Assembly: GCA_902825865.1 (NCBI GenBank)
Contig: CADECX010000004.1
Coordinates: forward strand, 1 to 64,000
DNA length: 64,000 nucleotides
Direction of reading: 5' to 3'
From: an uncultured Alphaproteobacteria bacterium
Lineage (GTDB): Bacteria; Pseudomonadota; Alphaproteobacteria; Micropepsales; Micropepsaceae
Shown here: piece by piece, positions 18,519 through 28,261 of the stretch
Numbering within the stretch: position 1 is the first letter of the stretch
Layout of the letters: every line of letters starts with the position of its first letter
Translations under genes and position numbers: made by a program
Notes under the pieces: model-generated
Databases searched by the model: none
The model's input: the letters and a program-made list of their open reading frames with translations, nothing else
What the model was told of the DNA's origin: nothing

Positions 18519-19700
18519 GTGACCAAAACAGGCACCACCTTGAAGATCGGCGCGCTGGCGGGCGCGCGCGGCCTGCCACCCTTGATGATTATCCTCTACC
18601 ACTTCAGCGAGGGTCATCATTACACCGGCCTCTTGTGGTTCGACCGTATCGCCGCGCGCGGCTATCTGTGGGTCGAGTTCTTTTTCGTGCTGTCGGGATT
18701 CATCCTCGCCCATGCCTATGGCCACCGGCTGAAAGAGCTTCTGCAATGGAAGGGCTATGGCGCTTTCCTGCGCGCCCGGCTGATCCGGCTGTATCCGCTG
18801 CATCTGTTCATGCTGCTGCTGATCCTTGTCCTGGTGATCACCTTGCGCGCCCTGGCGGCGGCGGGCGGCTATGTCTCGATCTATGACCTGCCCTGGCACC
18901 AGGATGTCAGCGCCAAGGGATTCGTGCTGAGCCTTTTCCTGGTGCAGGCCTGGCACACCATGGACCGTCTCACCTGGAACGGGCTGTCCTGGTTCGTCAG
19001 CGTGGAGTTCGCGCTCTGCCTTCTGTTCCCGGCCCTGCTCACCCTCTCCCATGGCCGGGTCTGGCGCGGCGTCGCCCTGATCGCGGCGGGGGTCGCAGGT
19101 CTGATCGCACTGTCCTTCACCTCCGGTCACGGACTGGACATCACCTATGACTGGGGGGTGGCGCGCGGGTTGTGCGATTTCATTATCGGCATCGGCACGG
19201 CGGTGCTGTTCCGCGAGGTGAAAGACCAACGCATCCCCGTCTGGGTGCATACCGCGACACAGATTCTGCTGCTTTTGCTCCTGGCCTATGCCGTCACCTC
19301 TACGGGCTGGGCGCATACCAAGAATGACATTCTCACCGTCCTGCCGCTGATCGCGCTGATCTTCGCGCTGGCCTTCGATGTCGGCCTACTGGCGCGGGTT
19401 CTGAAAACCCGCATACCGCAGGTGATGGGAGAATGGTCCTATGCCATCTATCTGGGCCAGAGCACCTGGCTGATCCTACTGCGTTTCGCCAAACAGCGGC
19501 TGTACCCACCGCCGGATACCATCGTGCTGGGCATGCCGTTCGGCGACCTGATGTGGTGGCTGGAACCGCTCGGGCTTGTCACAATTTGCGTATTATGGGG
19601 CGGATTGCTGGCGGAATTCATCGAACTGCCCCTCGCCGCAAAATTGCGCAAGCGTTTCGGCCGCCGCCTTGACCCGCAAAGCATCCCAACCCCATCCTAA
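18519..19700 (+). CDS. Acyltransferase family 3 membrane protein (OafA/YrhL-like)
   Basis: The 393-residue protein has about ten membrane helices. The N-terminal family motif appears as RGLPPLMIILYHFSEGHH with the conserved Arg and His, followed by FFFVLSGFILAHAY and RLIRLYPLHLF. These proteins move acyl groups to sugars in the periplasm or O-antigen. The start is GTG 18519, preceded by GGGGACGG; no ATG fits better. The acceptor is unknown, and no polysaccharide operon is adjacent. Confidence 0.88.
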   Translation: MTKTGTTLKIGALAGARGLPPLMIILYHFSEGHHYTGLLWFDRIAARGYLWVEFFFVLSGFILAHAYGHRLKELLQWKGYGAFLRARLIRLYPLHLFMLLLILVLVITLRALAAAGGYVSIYDLPWHQDVSAKGFVLSLFLVQAWHTMDRLTWNGLSWFVSVEFALCLLFPALLTLSHGRVWRGVALIAAGVAGLIALSFTSGHGLDITYDWGVARGLCDFIIGIGTAVLFREVKDQRIPVWVHTATQILLLLLLAYAVTSTGWAHTKNDILTVLPLIALIFALAFDVGLLARVLKTRIPQVMGEWSYAIYLGQSTWLILLRFAKQRLYPPPDTIVLGMPFGDLMWWLEPLGLVTICVLWGGLLAEFIELPLAAKLRKRFGRRLDPQSIPTPS

Positions 19701-19727
19701 CCCCACCAGACAGAGTGCGAGGACACC

Positions 19728-20639
19728 ATGGCCATTTCCTTCAAGGACAAAGTCGCAATTGTTACCGGTGCCGGCGGCGGGCTGGGACGGGCGCATGCCC
19801 TGCATCTGGCCAAGCTGGGCGCCAAGGTGGTGGTCAATGATCTGGGCGGCTCGCTGGACGGCAGCGGCGGCAACTCGGAGGCCAGCGAAAAAGTGGTGGC
19901 CGAGATCATCGCGGCCGGTGGGCAAGCCATCGCGAATGGGGCGTCGGTCAGCGACGATGCCGGCGTGGCGCATCTGGTCAAGCAGACACAGGACAAATGG
20001 GGCCGCATCGATGTCTTGATCGCCAATGCCGGCATCCTGCGCGACAAAAGCTTTGGCAAGATGGAACTCAAGGATTTCACCGCCGTGATGGACGTGCATC
20101 TGATGGGCACGGTTAAACCCTGCAAGGCGGTGTGGGAGATCATGAAAGCCCAGAGTTACGGCCGCATCGTGGTCACTACCTCCTCCACCGGCATGTACGG
20201 CAATTTCGGCCAGACCAATTACGGCTCGGCCAAGGCGTCGCTGATCGGCTTCATGAATTCTCTGAAGCTGGAAGGCGCCAAGGACAATATCAAGGTCAAT
20301 GCGATTTGCCCGGTGGCGGCGACGCGCATGACCGAAGCCTTGATGCCGCCCGCCATACTGGAAATGCTCAAGCCCGAATTTGTCTCACCCGCCGTGGCGT
20401 ACCTGGCCTCGGACGAGGCGCCGACCGGCGTGATTCTCACCGCCGCGGCGGGTGTTTTCGCCGCCGCCCAGCTGGTGGAGACCGACGGCGTCAATCTCGG
20501 GACCCAGGCGAGCGCCGACGATATCGCGGCGCATTTCGCGGAGATTTGTGACTGGTCGAGCGCCAAGCATTACGGCCAGGGCGGAGAGCAAAGCGCGAAA
20601 TTCCTCGCCCGTTCTCAGGAAAAGCCGGTCCTGGGCTGA
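19728..20639 (+). CDS. SDR-family 3-hydroxyacyl-CoA dehydrogenase (MFE-2 type)
   Basis: The 303-residue short-chain dehydrogenase has the cofactor loop TGAGGGLGRAHAL (about 13-25), the MFE-2-specific VVVNDLGGSLDGSG, an NAG motif (IANAGILRDKSF) and the catalytic YGSAK. These match 17-beta-HSD4/multifunctional enzyme 2 dehydrogenase domains. It likely oxidises 3-hydroxyacyl-CoA during beta-oxidation. The partner hydratase domain is absent, so it is a stand-alone enzyme. It follows the acyltransferase by 27 bases. Confidence 0.9.
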   Translation: MAISFKDKVAIVTGAGGGLGRAHALHLAKLGAKVVVNDLGGSLDGSGGNSEASEKVVAEIIAAGGQAIANGASVSDDAGVAHLVKQTQDKWGRIDVLIANAGILRDKSFGKMELKDFTAVMDVHLMGTVKPCKAVWEIMKAQSYGRIVVTTSSTGMYGNFGQTNYGSAKASLIGFMNSLKLEGAKDNIKVNAICPVAATRMTEALMPPAILEMLKPEFVSPAVAYLASDEAPTGVILTAAAGVFAAAQLVETDGVNLGTQASADDIAAHFAEICDWSSAKHYGQGGEQSAKFLARSQEKPVLG

Positions 20640-20767
20640 CACCGTCGCATGTTGTTGCGCCCGGCGGGGCTGACCACGCAAAGTCGCGAAACGGTTCAAG
20701 ATAAAAATTTTGCCGCAATGACGAAATGACTCTTGCGAGGCGTTCGACTTTGCCTCACGCTTGGCTT

Positions 20768-21340
20768 ATGGACGACCTCGCGCTGAGTGTTCGCACTGCG
20801 CGGCCTGAAGACGCCGCGGACCTCGCGCGCATCTACATCGAATCCTGGCAAGACACCTATGCGGGCGTGATTTCACACACTCTGCTCGGCGCCATGTCGC
20901 CGCGCACCCACACCACCCGCTGGCAGGCAACCATCCGGACCATGGAGAAACATTCCGGCACCGTGCTGGTGGCGGAAGATGCGCGGTTCGGCGCCGTCGG
21001 GCTTTGCAGCCTGGGCAAGGCGCGGGACGGCGGCTGCGGTTATGACGGCGAGGTTTACACCCTCTATGTCGATCCGGCTTTTCTGGGACGCGGCGCGGGC
21101 CGCGCCTTGCTGACCGGCGCCTTCGAGGCCTTCAAGGATCGCAAGCTGCGCTCTTGCCTGATCTGGGCGCATGCCCAGAACAATGCCTGTTTCTTCTATG
21201 AAGCCATGGGCGGACGCCGGGTCGCCACCCGCACCACGCGGCTGTTGGGCGAACTGACGCCGGAGATCGGCTTTGGCTGGAAACGTCTGGCGGCCCGCAA
21301 ACCGGCGCGCCCAATGCAATCGCGCTCGGACCAATCCTAA
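20768..21340 (+). CDS. GNAT-family N-acetyltransferase
   Basis: The 190-residue protein starts at ATG 20768 and begins VRTARPEDAADLARIYIESW, typical of GNAT proteins. The acetyl-CoA motif A is LYVDPAFLGRGAGRALL at about 113-129, followed by NNACFFYEAMGGRR. The substrate cannot be told. The extension from 20726 lacks family similarity. It is a single gene with 128 bases before it that hold nothing recognisable. Confidence 0.88.
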   Translation: MDDLALSVRTARPEDAADLARIYIESWQDTYAGVISHTLLGAMSPRTHTTRWQATIRTMEKHSGTVLVAEDARFGAVGLCSLGKARDGGCGYDGEVYTLYVDPAFLGRGAGRALLTGAFEAFKDRKLRSCLIWAHAQNNACFFYEAMGGRRVATRTTRLLGELTPEIGFGWKRLAARKPARPMQSRSDQS

Positions 21341-21361
21341 TTCAATGCGTTGAACAGCCGA

Positions 21362-21553
21362 TCAGTTCGGCAGCGCCGTGCCGCAATCGCAGACTATCTC
21401 GGGCGGCAAATTCAGCGGAATACGCTGACGGCGGTGAAAGCCTTCCGGCAAGGCGATCAGGACCTTGCCGCCTGAGGGCGGCACTTCCCAAGTCGCCATG
21501 CCGCTGCGGAAACATTTGCGGCAACGAACCAGCTTTTCGACATGTCCATCCAT
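21362..21553 (-). CDS. Small putative zinc-ribbon protein, 63 residues
   Basis: The frame encodes a basic protein with CRKC near residue 11 and CDCG near residue 56, spacing that suits a small zinc ribbon. The middle has GKVLIALPEGFHRRQRIPL. The gene converges with the GNAT gene across 21 bases. No family is recognised, and the call rests on composition and the two Cys pairs. Confidence 0.5.
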   Translation of the reverse strand: MDGHVEKLVRCRKCFRSGMATWEVPPSGGKVLIALPEGFHRRQRIPLNLPPEIVCDCGTALPN

Positions 21554-21652
21554 GCCGCAACCCTAGAGGCAAAGACAGGCAAAATTTTGACGCGTGTGCG
21601 CAATTTTATTCAGTTTGCGGGAAAAGGCTTTAAGCGCCGCTCACAAATCCGC

Positions 21653-22171
21653 CTACAGATCTTTGGGGCGCACGAATTCCACCAGCTTTCCCGCGCCTTG
21701 CGCCACGTCGCGCCAGCGCCCGACATCGAAATCCAGCACCGCCAGGGCGCAGGTGGGGAATTTTTCCTCCAGCGCTTCCTGCCGCGCCCGCTCCTTGCGC
21801 CGCACCGGCTCGCGCGCCAAAAGCGCGGCGCTGGCTTCCAGTCCGGGATTGTGCCCGACAATCATCAACGCGGAGACGGTGGCGGGGGCGCCGCGCACTG
21901 CCGCCAATATCTTGGCGGTCTCCGCCAGATAAAGACTGTCGCGATATTCGATGCCGCATTCGATTTCGTGCAGCACCAGCTCGGCGGTCTGGGTGGTGCG
22001 GGCCGAGTCCGAACAGAGGATCAGGTCCGGCACATACTCGCTTTTGCGCAGATAGCGCGCCATGGCGCCGGCATCCTGCATGCCGCTGAGCATCAGGGTC
22101 CGGTCGAAATCCTCGATGCCGGATTCAGCCGGCATCGCCTTGGCATGCCTGAGCAGAAACAGCCGTTTCAT
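21653..22171 (-). CDS. SixA-like phosphohistidine phosphatase
   Basis: The 172-residue histidine-phosphatase-superfamily protein has the RHG-type motif LLRHAKA at 6-12, the SDSARTTQTAEL arginine region and the second His in VGHNPGLE. These place it near SixA and the actinobacterial/alphaproteobacterial SixA-like enzymes. It may remove phosphate from phosphohistidine in a phosphorelay or from another phosphoester. Divergent from metZ with 99 bases between. Confidence 0.88.
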   Translation of the reverse strand: MKRLFLLRHAKAMPAESGIEDFDRTLMLSGMQDAGAMARYLRKSEYVPDLILCSDSARTTQTAELVLHEIECGIEYRDSLYLAETAKILAAVRGAPATVSALMIVGHNPGLEASAALLAREPVRRKERARQEALEEKFPTCALAVLDFDVGRWRDVAQGAGKLVEFVRPKDL

Positions 22172-22270
22172 AGGGCGTCTTCAGACCCGCGAATCCCGCA
22201 TAAAGCTTATGTTCTTGACCCATGGGGGGCAACGGGGCCACAAAAACGGGCTCAAAGGATCAAGACGTTC

Positions 22271-23464
22271 ATGGGTACCAACAAAAAACCGGGCAAATGG
22301 CGCAAACGCACCCAGGCGGTGCGCGGCGGACAGGTCCGTTCCGCCTTCCAGGAAACCTGCGAGCCGCTGATCTTCACGGCCGGCTATGCCTATGAGGACG
22401 CCGAAGAGGCCGCGGCCCGCTTCAAGGGCGAGAGTCCCGGCTACCAGTATAGCCGCATTGCCAATCCCACGGTTTCCATGTTCGAGGAGCGCATGGCGCT
22501 GCTGGAGGGCGCGCCGGTAGCACGCGCCACCGCCACCGGCATGGCTGCCGTCTCCGCCGTGTTCCTGGCAGGACTGAAGACGGGCGATCATGTCGTGTCC
22601 GCCAATGCCCTGTTCGGCTCCTGCCGCTATGTGCTGGAAACGGTGCTGCCGCGCTTCGGCATCGGCTGCACCTTTGTCGAAGGCAGCGACCTGGGCGCCT
22701 GGAAGGCCGCGATGCGGCCGCAGACCAGATTGCTCTTCATGGAGACGCCCTCCAATCCCACCCTCGCCATTGTGGACATCGCGGCGGTGGCCAAGATCGC
22801 CGACGCAAATGGCGCGAGGCTGGTGGTGGACAATGCCTTCGCCACCCCCGCTTTGCAGCGGCCGATGGAATTCGGCGCCCATATCGTGGTGCATTCCTCC
22901 ACCAAGTTCATCGACGGCCAGGGCCGCGCCTTGGGCGGCGTCATCCTGTGCCGCCAGGATTTCCTGGATGAAAATCTGAATCTGTTCCTGCGCAACACCG
23001 GTCCCGCGCTGAGCCCGTTCAATGCCTGGCTGCATCTCAAGAGCCTTGAGACCTTGGAGCTGCGCATGAAGCAGCACAGTGAGAATGCGCTGGCCGTGGC
23101 CGACTTCCTGGCCGGGCAGAAGAAGGTGACACGTGTGCTTTATCCCTTCCGCGCCGATCATCCCCAGCACAATCTGGCCAAAAGCCAGATGGATGGCGGC
23201 GGCGGCGTGGTGACTTTCGAAGTGGAAGGCGGCAACCGCGCGGCATTCAAATTGCTGAACGCGCTGAAGCTGATCGACATCTCCAGCAATCTGGGCGATG
23301 CCAAGAGCCTGGCCACCCATCCCGAAACCACCACCCACCAGAAACTGACTCCGGAAGCGCGCGCCGCCGCCGGCGTCACCAACGGACTGCTGCGCCTGTC
23401 GGTGGGGCTGGAGGATACCGATGATCTTTGCGAGGATTTGGAGCAGGCGCTGAAGGTCGCTTAG
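22271..23464 (+). CDS. metZ: O-succinylhomoserine sulfhydrylase
   Basis: The 397-residue PLP enzyme of the Cys/Met metabolism family has YQYSRIANPTVSMFEER, the cofactor-binding ETPSNPTL strand and the PLP lysine in HSSTKFIDGQGR, which is the MetZ-type wording. It makes homocysteine directly from O-succinylhomoserine and sulfide. ATG 22271 is chosen because an upstream extension would cross the sixA gene. It is followed after three bases by an OsmC-family gene. Confidence 0.92.
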   Translation: MGTNKKPGKWRKRTQAVRGGQVRSAFQETCEPLIFTAGYAYEDAEEAAARFKGESPGYQYSRIANPTVSMFEERMALLEGAPVARATATGMAAVSAVFLAGLKTGDHVVSANALFGSCRYVLETVLPRFGIGCTFVEGSDLGAWKAAMRPQTRLLFMETPSNPTLAIVDIAAVAKIADANGARLVVDNAFATPALQRPMEFGAHIVVHSSTKFIDGQGRALGGVILCRQDFLDENLNLFLRNTGPALSPFNAWLHLKSLETLELRMKQHSENALAVADFLAGQKKVTRVLYPFRADHPQHNLAKSQMDGGGGVVTFEVEGGNRAAFKLLNALKLIDISSNLGDAKSLATHPETTTHQKLTPEARAAAGVTNGLLRLSVGLEDTDDLCEDLEQALKVA

Positions 23465-23467
23465 AGG

Positions 23468-23920
23468 ATGAGCGAACATCATATTGCGCTGAGTTGGGAG
23501 AAGGGCGAGGGGCCTTTCACCTATGAGACCTATCCGCGCAATCACACAATCAGCTTCAAGAAGGGCCAGCAAACGCTGATCGCGTCCAGTTCACCCGCCT
23601 ATAGGGGCGACGGCGGCAAGCCCGATCCGGAAGACCTGCTGGTGGCGGCTTTGTCCTCCTGTCATATGCTGAGCTTTTTGGCCATCGCCGCCAAGAAGAG
23701 ACTGACGGTCCATTCTTACCGGGATGATGCCGTAGGCTTTCTGGAAAATGACTCTTCTGATGGCAAGGGGGGCAAGTTATGGATTGCCCGCGTGATCCTC
23801 AGACCCCACGTCGTGATCGATGCCGATGCCGAGACTTTGGCGCATATTCACCATTCGGCGCATGAGGCATGCTTCATCGCGAATTCGGTGAAAACCCAGG
23901 TTTCCTTGGAACCGCGCTGA
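23468..23920 (+). CDS. OsmC-family peroxiredoxin-like protein
   Basis: The 150-residue protein has the OsmC/Ohr fold signature: DPEDLLVAALSSCHMLSFL with the first redox Cys near residue 65, and HHSAHEACFIANSV with the second near 138. It would reduce organic hydroperoxides using thiols. It follows metZ by only three bases, a pairing that fits sulfur and thiol metabolism. Confidence 0.9.
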   Translation: MSEHHIALSWEKGEGPFTYETYPRNHTISFKKGQQTLIASSSPAYRGDGGKPDPEDLLVAALSSCHMLSFLAIAAKKRLTVHSYRDDAVGFLENDSSDGKGGKLWIARVILRPHVVIDADAETLAHIHHSAHEACFIANSVKTQVSLEPR

Positions 23921-23942
23921 AATTTTGGTTAGCGGCGCAGTT

Positions 23943-24020
23943 CCTCCTCCCCTTCGCGTGCGAAGCACGCAGGAAGGGGAGGTGCCTGTAGCAGCGCTTG
24001 CGCTGCGAAAGGCGGAGGGG
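23943..24020 (-). repeat. Palindromic intergenic repeat, family R1, copy 2 (reverse orientation)
   Basis: Read on the minus strand this sequence begins CCCCTCCGCC, contains CGCAAGCGCTGCTAC and CACCTCCCC, and ends GGGGAGG. It matches copies at 15597 and 42714 except that the terminal hairpin loop is replaced (GCGTGCTTCGCACGC). It lies between the OsmC gene and apaG, away from any stop codon overlap. Confidence 0.75.
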
Positions 24021-24091
24021 TTAACCCATAAAGTCCAATGCGCGCAATTGCCGCTTGCGCCCAAAGCCTCATCGCCCAATACTTGCACCCA

Positions 24092-24523
24092 ATGTTTGAG
24101 TTGGAAAAGTATCAGGATGGCTTTGGTTACCAGTATGAGCTGGAGACCAAGCGCATTCGCGTGGCGGTGCGCCCGGCCTATCTCGACGATCAATCCAGCC
24201 CTGAAGACGATCGTTATGTCTGGTCCTACACCGTGACGATTGAAAATCGCGGCGCCGAACCGGTGCAGTTGCTGTCGCGCTATTGGAATATCGTCGATGG
24301 CGCGGGCCGGGTGCAGGAAGTGCGCGGCGCCGGTGTGGTGGGGGCGCAGCCGGTGATCGCGCCGGGTGAGAGTTTCCAATATACCAGCGGCTGTCCGCTG
24401 GAGACCGCCTCGGGCACCATGAGCGGCCGCTATCAGATGATGAGCGCGTCGGGCGAGAGCTTTGAGGCGGAAATCCCGGCTTTTCTGCTGGAAAGCCCCT
24501 ACGAACGCCGGCAAATCCACTAG
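24092..24523 (+). CDS. apaG: ApaG (Co2+/Mg2+ efflux-associated protein)
   Basis: The 143-residue protein matches the ApaG immunoglobulin-like family: RIRVAVRPAYLDDQSSPEDD, YVWSYTVTIENRGAEPVQLLSRYW and the glycine-rich GxGVVGAQPVIAPGESFQYTSG. Its molecular role is poorly known; deletion affects divalent-metal tolerance in enterics. ATG 24092 matches family length better than 24038. It heads an apaG-folE-argE series on the plus strand. Confidence 0.93.
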   Translation: MFELEKYQDGFGYQYELETKRIRVAVRPAYLDDQSSPEDDRYVWSYTVTIENRGAEPVQLLSRYWNIVDGAGRVQEVRGAGVVGAQPVIAPGESFQYTSGCPLETASGTMSGRYQMMSASGESFEAEIPAFLLESPYERRQIH

Positions 24524-24588
24524 GCGTCCCTGAAAGCCCTTTCTCACCGCAAGGTTGAAACGCCCGTCCGGGCGGGCGAAACTTTGCC

Positions 24589-25203
24589 ATGAGCAAGAAA
24601 AGCCGCAAAACCAGCCCCAAACCCAGCCGCCAAGAAGCCGAGCAGGCCATCCATACCCTGCTGCGCTGGGCGGGCGACGACCCCTCGCGCGAAGGTCTGG
24701 CCGACACCCCTGCCCGCGTCGCCAAGGCCTTCGAGGAATGGTTTTCCGGCTATGGCCAGGACCCCGAGGCCTATCTTGCCCGCACCTTCGAGGAGATTGA
24801 AGGCTATGACGATATGGTGATCCTCAGGGATATCCGCTTTGAGAGCCATTGCGAGCATCATCTCGCGCCCATCATCGGCCGTGTCCATGTCGGTTATCTG
24901 CCGAGCAATCGCGTGGTGGGCATTTCCAAGCTGGCGCGCGTGGTGGAAGCCTATGCCCGCCGCCTGCAAGTGCAGGAAAAGATGAACGCCCAGATCGCCA
25001 ACACCATCCAGAAGGTGCTCAAGCCCAAGGGCGTGGCGGTTGTGATCGAGGCCGCGCATCAATGCATGACCACGCGCGGCGTGCACAAGACCGGCGTCAC
25101 CATGGTGACATCCACCATGCTGGGCGCCTTCCGCGACAATTCCGACACGCGACGCGAATTCCTCAACATCATCGGCAATCCCGCGTCACACGAAGATCGA
25201 TAA
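24589..25203 (+). CDS. folE: GTP cyclohydrolase I
   Basis: The 204-residue enzyme converts GTP to 7,8-dihydroneopterin triphosphate, the first step of folate synthesis. It carries the zinc-ligand region [37 protein letters not shown] and [11 protein letters not shown]. The stop TAA shares one base with the argE start (TAATG). A short GC-rich hairpin (GCCCG-TC-CGGGC) lies 30 bases before the start. Confidence 0.96.
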   Translation: MSKKSRKTSPKPSRQEAEQAIHTLLRWAGDDPSREGLADTPARVAKAFEEWFSGYGQDPEAYLARTFEEIEGYDDMVILRDIRFESHCEHHLAPIIGRVHVGYLPSNRVVGISKLARVVEAYARRLQVQEKMNAQIANTIQKVLKPKGVAVVIEAAHQCMTTRGVHKTGVTMVTSTMLGAFRDNSDTRREFLNIIGNPASHEDR

Positions 25204-26348
25204 TGACGGCCGCGCTTGACCTTGTCCGGGACCTGATTGCATTCGACACGACCAGCCGCGACTCCAATCTTGCGCTGATCGACTACGCCCAGAGTTTGCT
25301 GGAAAAGGCCGGGGCGCGCTGCCGCCGCTCCTATAACCAGGAGGGCGACAAGGCCAATCTGTTCGCCACCATAGGCCCCGATGGCGATGGCGGCTTTGTC
25401 CTGTCCGGCCATACCGATGTGGTGCCGGTGGACGGCCAGGACTGGTCGTCCGATCCCTTCAAGCCGCAAGTGCGCGACGGCAAGCTCTACGGCCGCGGCG
25501 CCTGCGACATGAAAGGCTTTGTCGGCACCGCTTTGGCGCTGGCGCCGGATATCGCCAAAGCCAAGCTGAAACGGCCGATCCATTTCGCTTTGTCTTATGA
25601 CGAGGAAGTGGGCTGTGTCGGCGTCAAATCCTTGCTGGACGACCTGAAGGCGCAAGGCATCAAGCCCGGCCTGGCGATCATCGGCGAGCCCACCCTGATG
25701 AGCATCGTGGGCGCTCACAAGGGCGGCGCCAAGCTGGTGACCCGTTGCTGCGGCCGGGAGCATCATTCCAGCGGCCCGGAGAAAGGCGCCAATGCCGTGA
25801 TGATGGCGGGCGAATTCGTGAGTTTGCTGGACAGTGTGTGGGACGAGTTGCGCGCCGATGCCGATCCGCGCTTCGACCCGCCCCATTCCACCGTGCAGGC
25901 CACCGTGATCCAGGGCGGCACGGCCGTGAATATCCTGGCCAAGGAAGCAGACGTGACTTGGGAATATCGCTGCCTGCCCGATCGCGATCCGGATAAAATC
26001 ATTGCGCGGGTCAAGAGCCGCGCCGAGGCGGAAGTCCTGCCCAAATACCGGCGCCGCGCCCCGGAAGCCAAATTCGACACGGTGCTGCATGCTCAGTATC
26101 CCGGCCTAGTGATGGACGAGGAGTCGCCCGCCGTCCGGCTCGCGCGGGAATTGACCGGCGCCAACCGGGTCGAGGCGGTGGCCTATGGCACCGAAGCGGG
26201 ACATTTCCAGTCTTACGGCATTCCGGCGGTGATCTGCGGGCCGGGCTCGATCGATCAGGCGCACCGGCCGGACGAATTTTGCGCGCTCAGTGAATTGGAA
26301 GCGTGCGAGGCTTTCCTGCGCAAGGTGATTGCGAAAGCGTCAACCTAG
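25203..26348 (+). CDS. argE: Acetylornithine deacetylase
   Basis: The 381-residue M20-family metallohydrolase removes the acetyl group from N-acetylornithine. Metal and catalytic motifs are SGHTDVVPVDGQDW, YGRGACDMKGF and the DEEVGC pair of glutamates. The start at 25203 overlaps the folE stop by one base. Its stop overlaps that of hslO in a CTAG palindrome. Together with argF and argD across the convergence point it gives a local arginine cluster. Confidence 0.93.
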   Translation: MTAALDLVRDLIAFDTTSRDSNLALIDYAQSLLEKAGARCRRSYNQEGDKANLFATIGPDGDGGFVLSGHTDVVPVDGQDWSSDPFKPQVRDGKLYGRGACDMKGFVGTALALAPDIAKAKLKRPIHFALSYDEEVGCVGVKSLLDDLKAQGIKPGLAIIGEPTLMSIVGAHKGGAKLVTRCCGREHHSSGPEKGANAVMMAGEFVSLLDSVWDELRADADPRFDPPHSTVQATVIQGGTAVNILAKEADVTWEYRCLPDRDPDKIIARVKSRAEAEVLPKYRRRAPEAKFDTVLHAQYPGLVMDEESPAVRLARELTGANRVEAVAYGTEAGHFQSYGIPAVICGPGSIDQAHRPDEFCALSELEACEAFLRKVIAKAST

Positions 26349-27274
26349 GCCAATGACTCCGGCCCGATCTCGTGGGTCTTGCCACAAAACTCGCAGCGCG
26401 CCCGGATGACGCCGTCGGAATCGGCCAAGCCTTCGCGTTCCTGCGGGGCATAGCTTCTCAGCACTTGGGTGATGCGGCTGGAATCACAGTCGCAGCGGAA
26501 AATCACCGGCTCGGGCGGCTGCACCCGCACTTCGTCTTCGTGAAACAAGCGCCACAACAGCGTTTCCGGCGCCAGGCTGGTATCGACCAGTTCGAGGTCT
26601 TCCACCGTCTTGAGCAACAGGGACAGGCGGTCCCAATCGTCGGAGCGGCTTTCGATCCCCGCCTTGGCGGATTCCGGAGTCATCTGCAGCATGATGCCGC
26701 CGGCGCGCCAGTGCGGCTGTGGATCACCCGCGACATAGAGTGGCGCGGCGGCCAGCTTGATCACCGTGGGCAGCTGCTCGCTTTGCGCAAAATAGGTTTC
26801 CGCCGAAGACCCAATGCCGTCGGGCGAAAGCTCGACAATGCCCTGGTAAGTCTTGCCGCCGAGTTTGGGCTCAATGGTAATGGCAAGCGCGCCCTTGCCC
26901 GCCAGTTTCGCGAAATCCCTGTCCGCCAGGACATCGAAGCGCGACGCATCCAGCCGGGCATAGCCGCGCACCCCACGGTGGCGATTCTCATCGGCGCCGT
27001 AATAGTCGGCGGTGACCAGGTCGAGCGGGCCGTCGCCCTTAGTCTGAATGGTGAGGCGGCCGTCCAGCTTCAGCGCGGTTCCCAGCAAGGCCCCAAGCGC
27101 CACCACCTCGCCGGCCACCCGGGCGGCGGCTTCCGGCAAGGCATGGGCGCCCAGCGCCCGGGCAGACGCCGCATCCAAGCGGACAAGACGTCCGCGCACA
27201 CCCGCCTGGGCGATATCGAACGGCAGGACGAAGTCGCCATGGGGCGACGGTTGGGGATCCATTTTGTCAGGCAT
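26345..27274 (-). CDS. hslO: Redox-regulated chaperone Hsp33
   Basis: The 309-residue protein carries the C-terminal zinc/redox switch with CDC near residue 260 and CEFC near residue 295, the hallmark of Hsp33, which becomes an active holdase under oxidative unfolding stress. The N-terminal core has VTADYYGADENRHRGVRGYARLD. It is the last gene of argD-argF-hslO, an arrangement found in other alphaproteobacteria, 48 bases after argF. Confidence 0.94.
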   Translation of the reverse strand: MPDKMDPQPSPHGDFVLPFDIAQAGVRGRLVRLDAASARALGAHALPEAAARVAGEVVALGALLGTALKLDGRLTIQTKGDGPLDLVTADYYGADENRHRGVRGYARLDASRFDVLADRDFAKLAGKGALAITIEPKLGGKTYQGIVELSPDGIGSSAETYFAQSEQLPTVIKLAAAPLYVAGDPQPHWRAGGIMLQMTPESAKAGIESRSDDWDRLSLLLKTVEDLELVDTSLAPETLLWRLFHEDEVRVQPPEPVIFRCDCDSSRITQVLRSYAPQEREGLADSDGVIRARCEFCGKTHEIGPESLA

Positions 27275-27322
27275 TAACGGCCTATATGGCGGTGGAACTG
27301 GACCAGTTCAACCCAGCGCACT

Positions 27323-28257
<935 letters not shown>

Positions 28258-28261
<4 letters not shown>

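Noticed and set aside
21542..22270. Extension of metZ upstream to 21542
   Set aside because: The added 243 codons are antisense to the sixA-like gene; MetZ similarity begins at 22271.
24849..25202. Extension of argE upstream into folE
   Set aside because: It is the shifted frame of folE. The TAATG junction at 25201 gives a natural start.
27275..27322. Sigma32 promoter between argF and hslO
   Set aside because: A CCATAT-like element exists, but the matching -35 element and spacing do not fit the RpoH consensus well enough to report.
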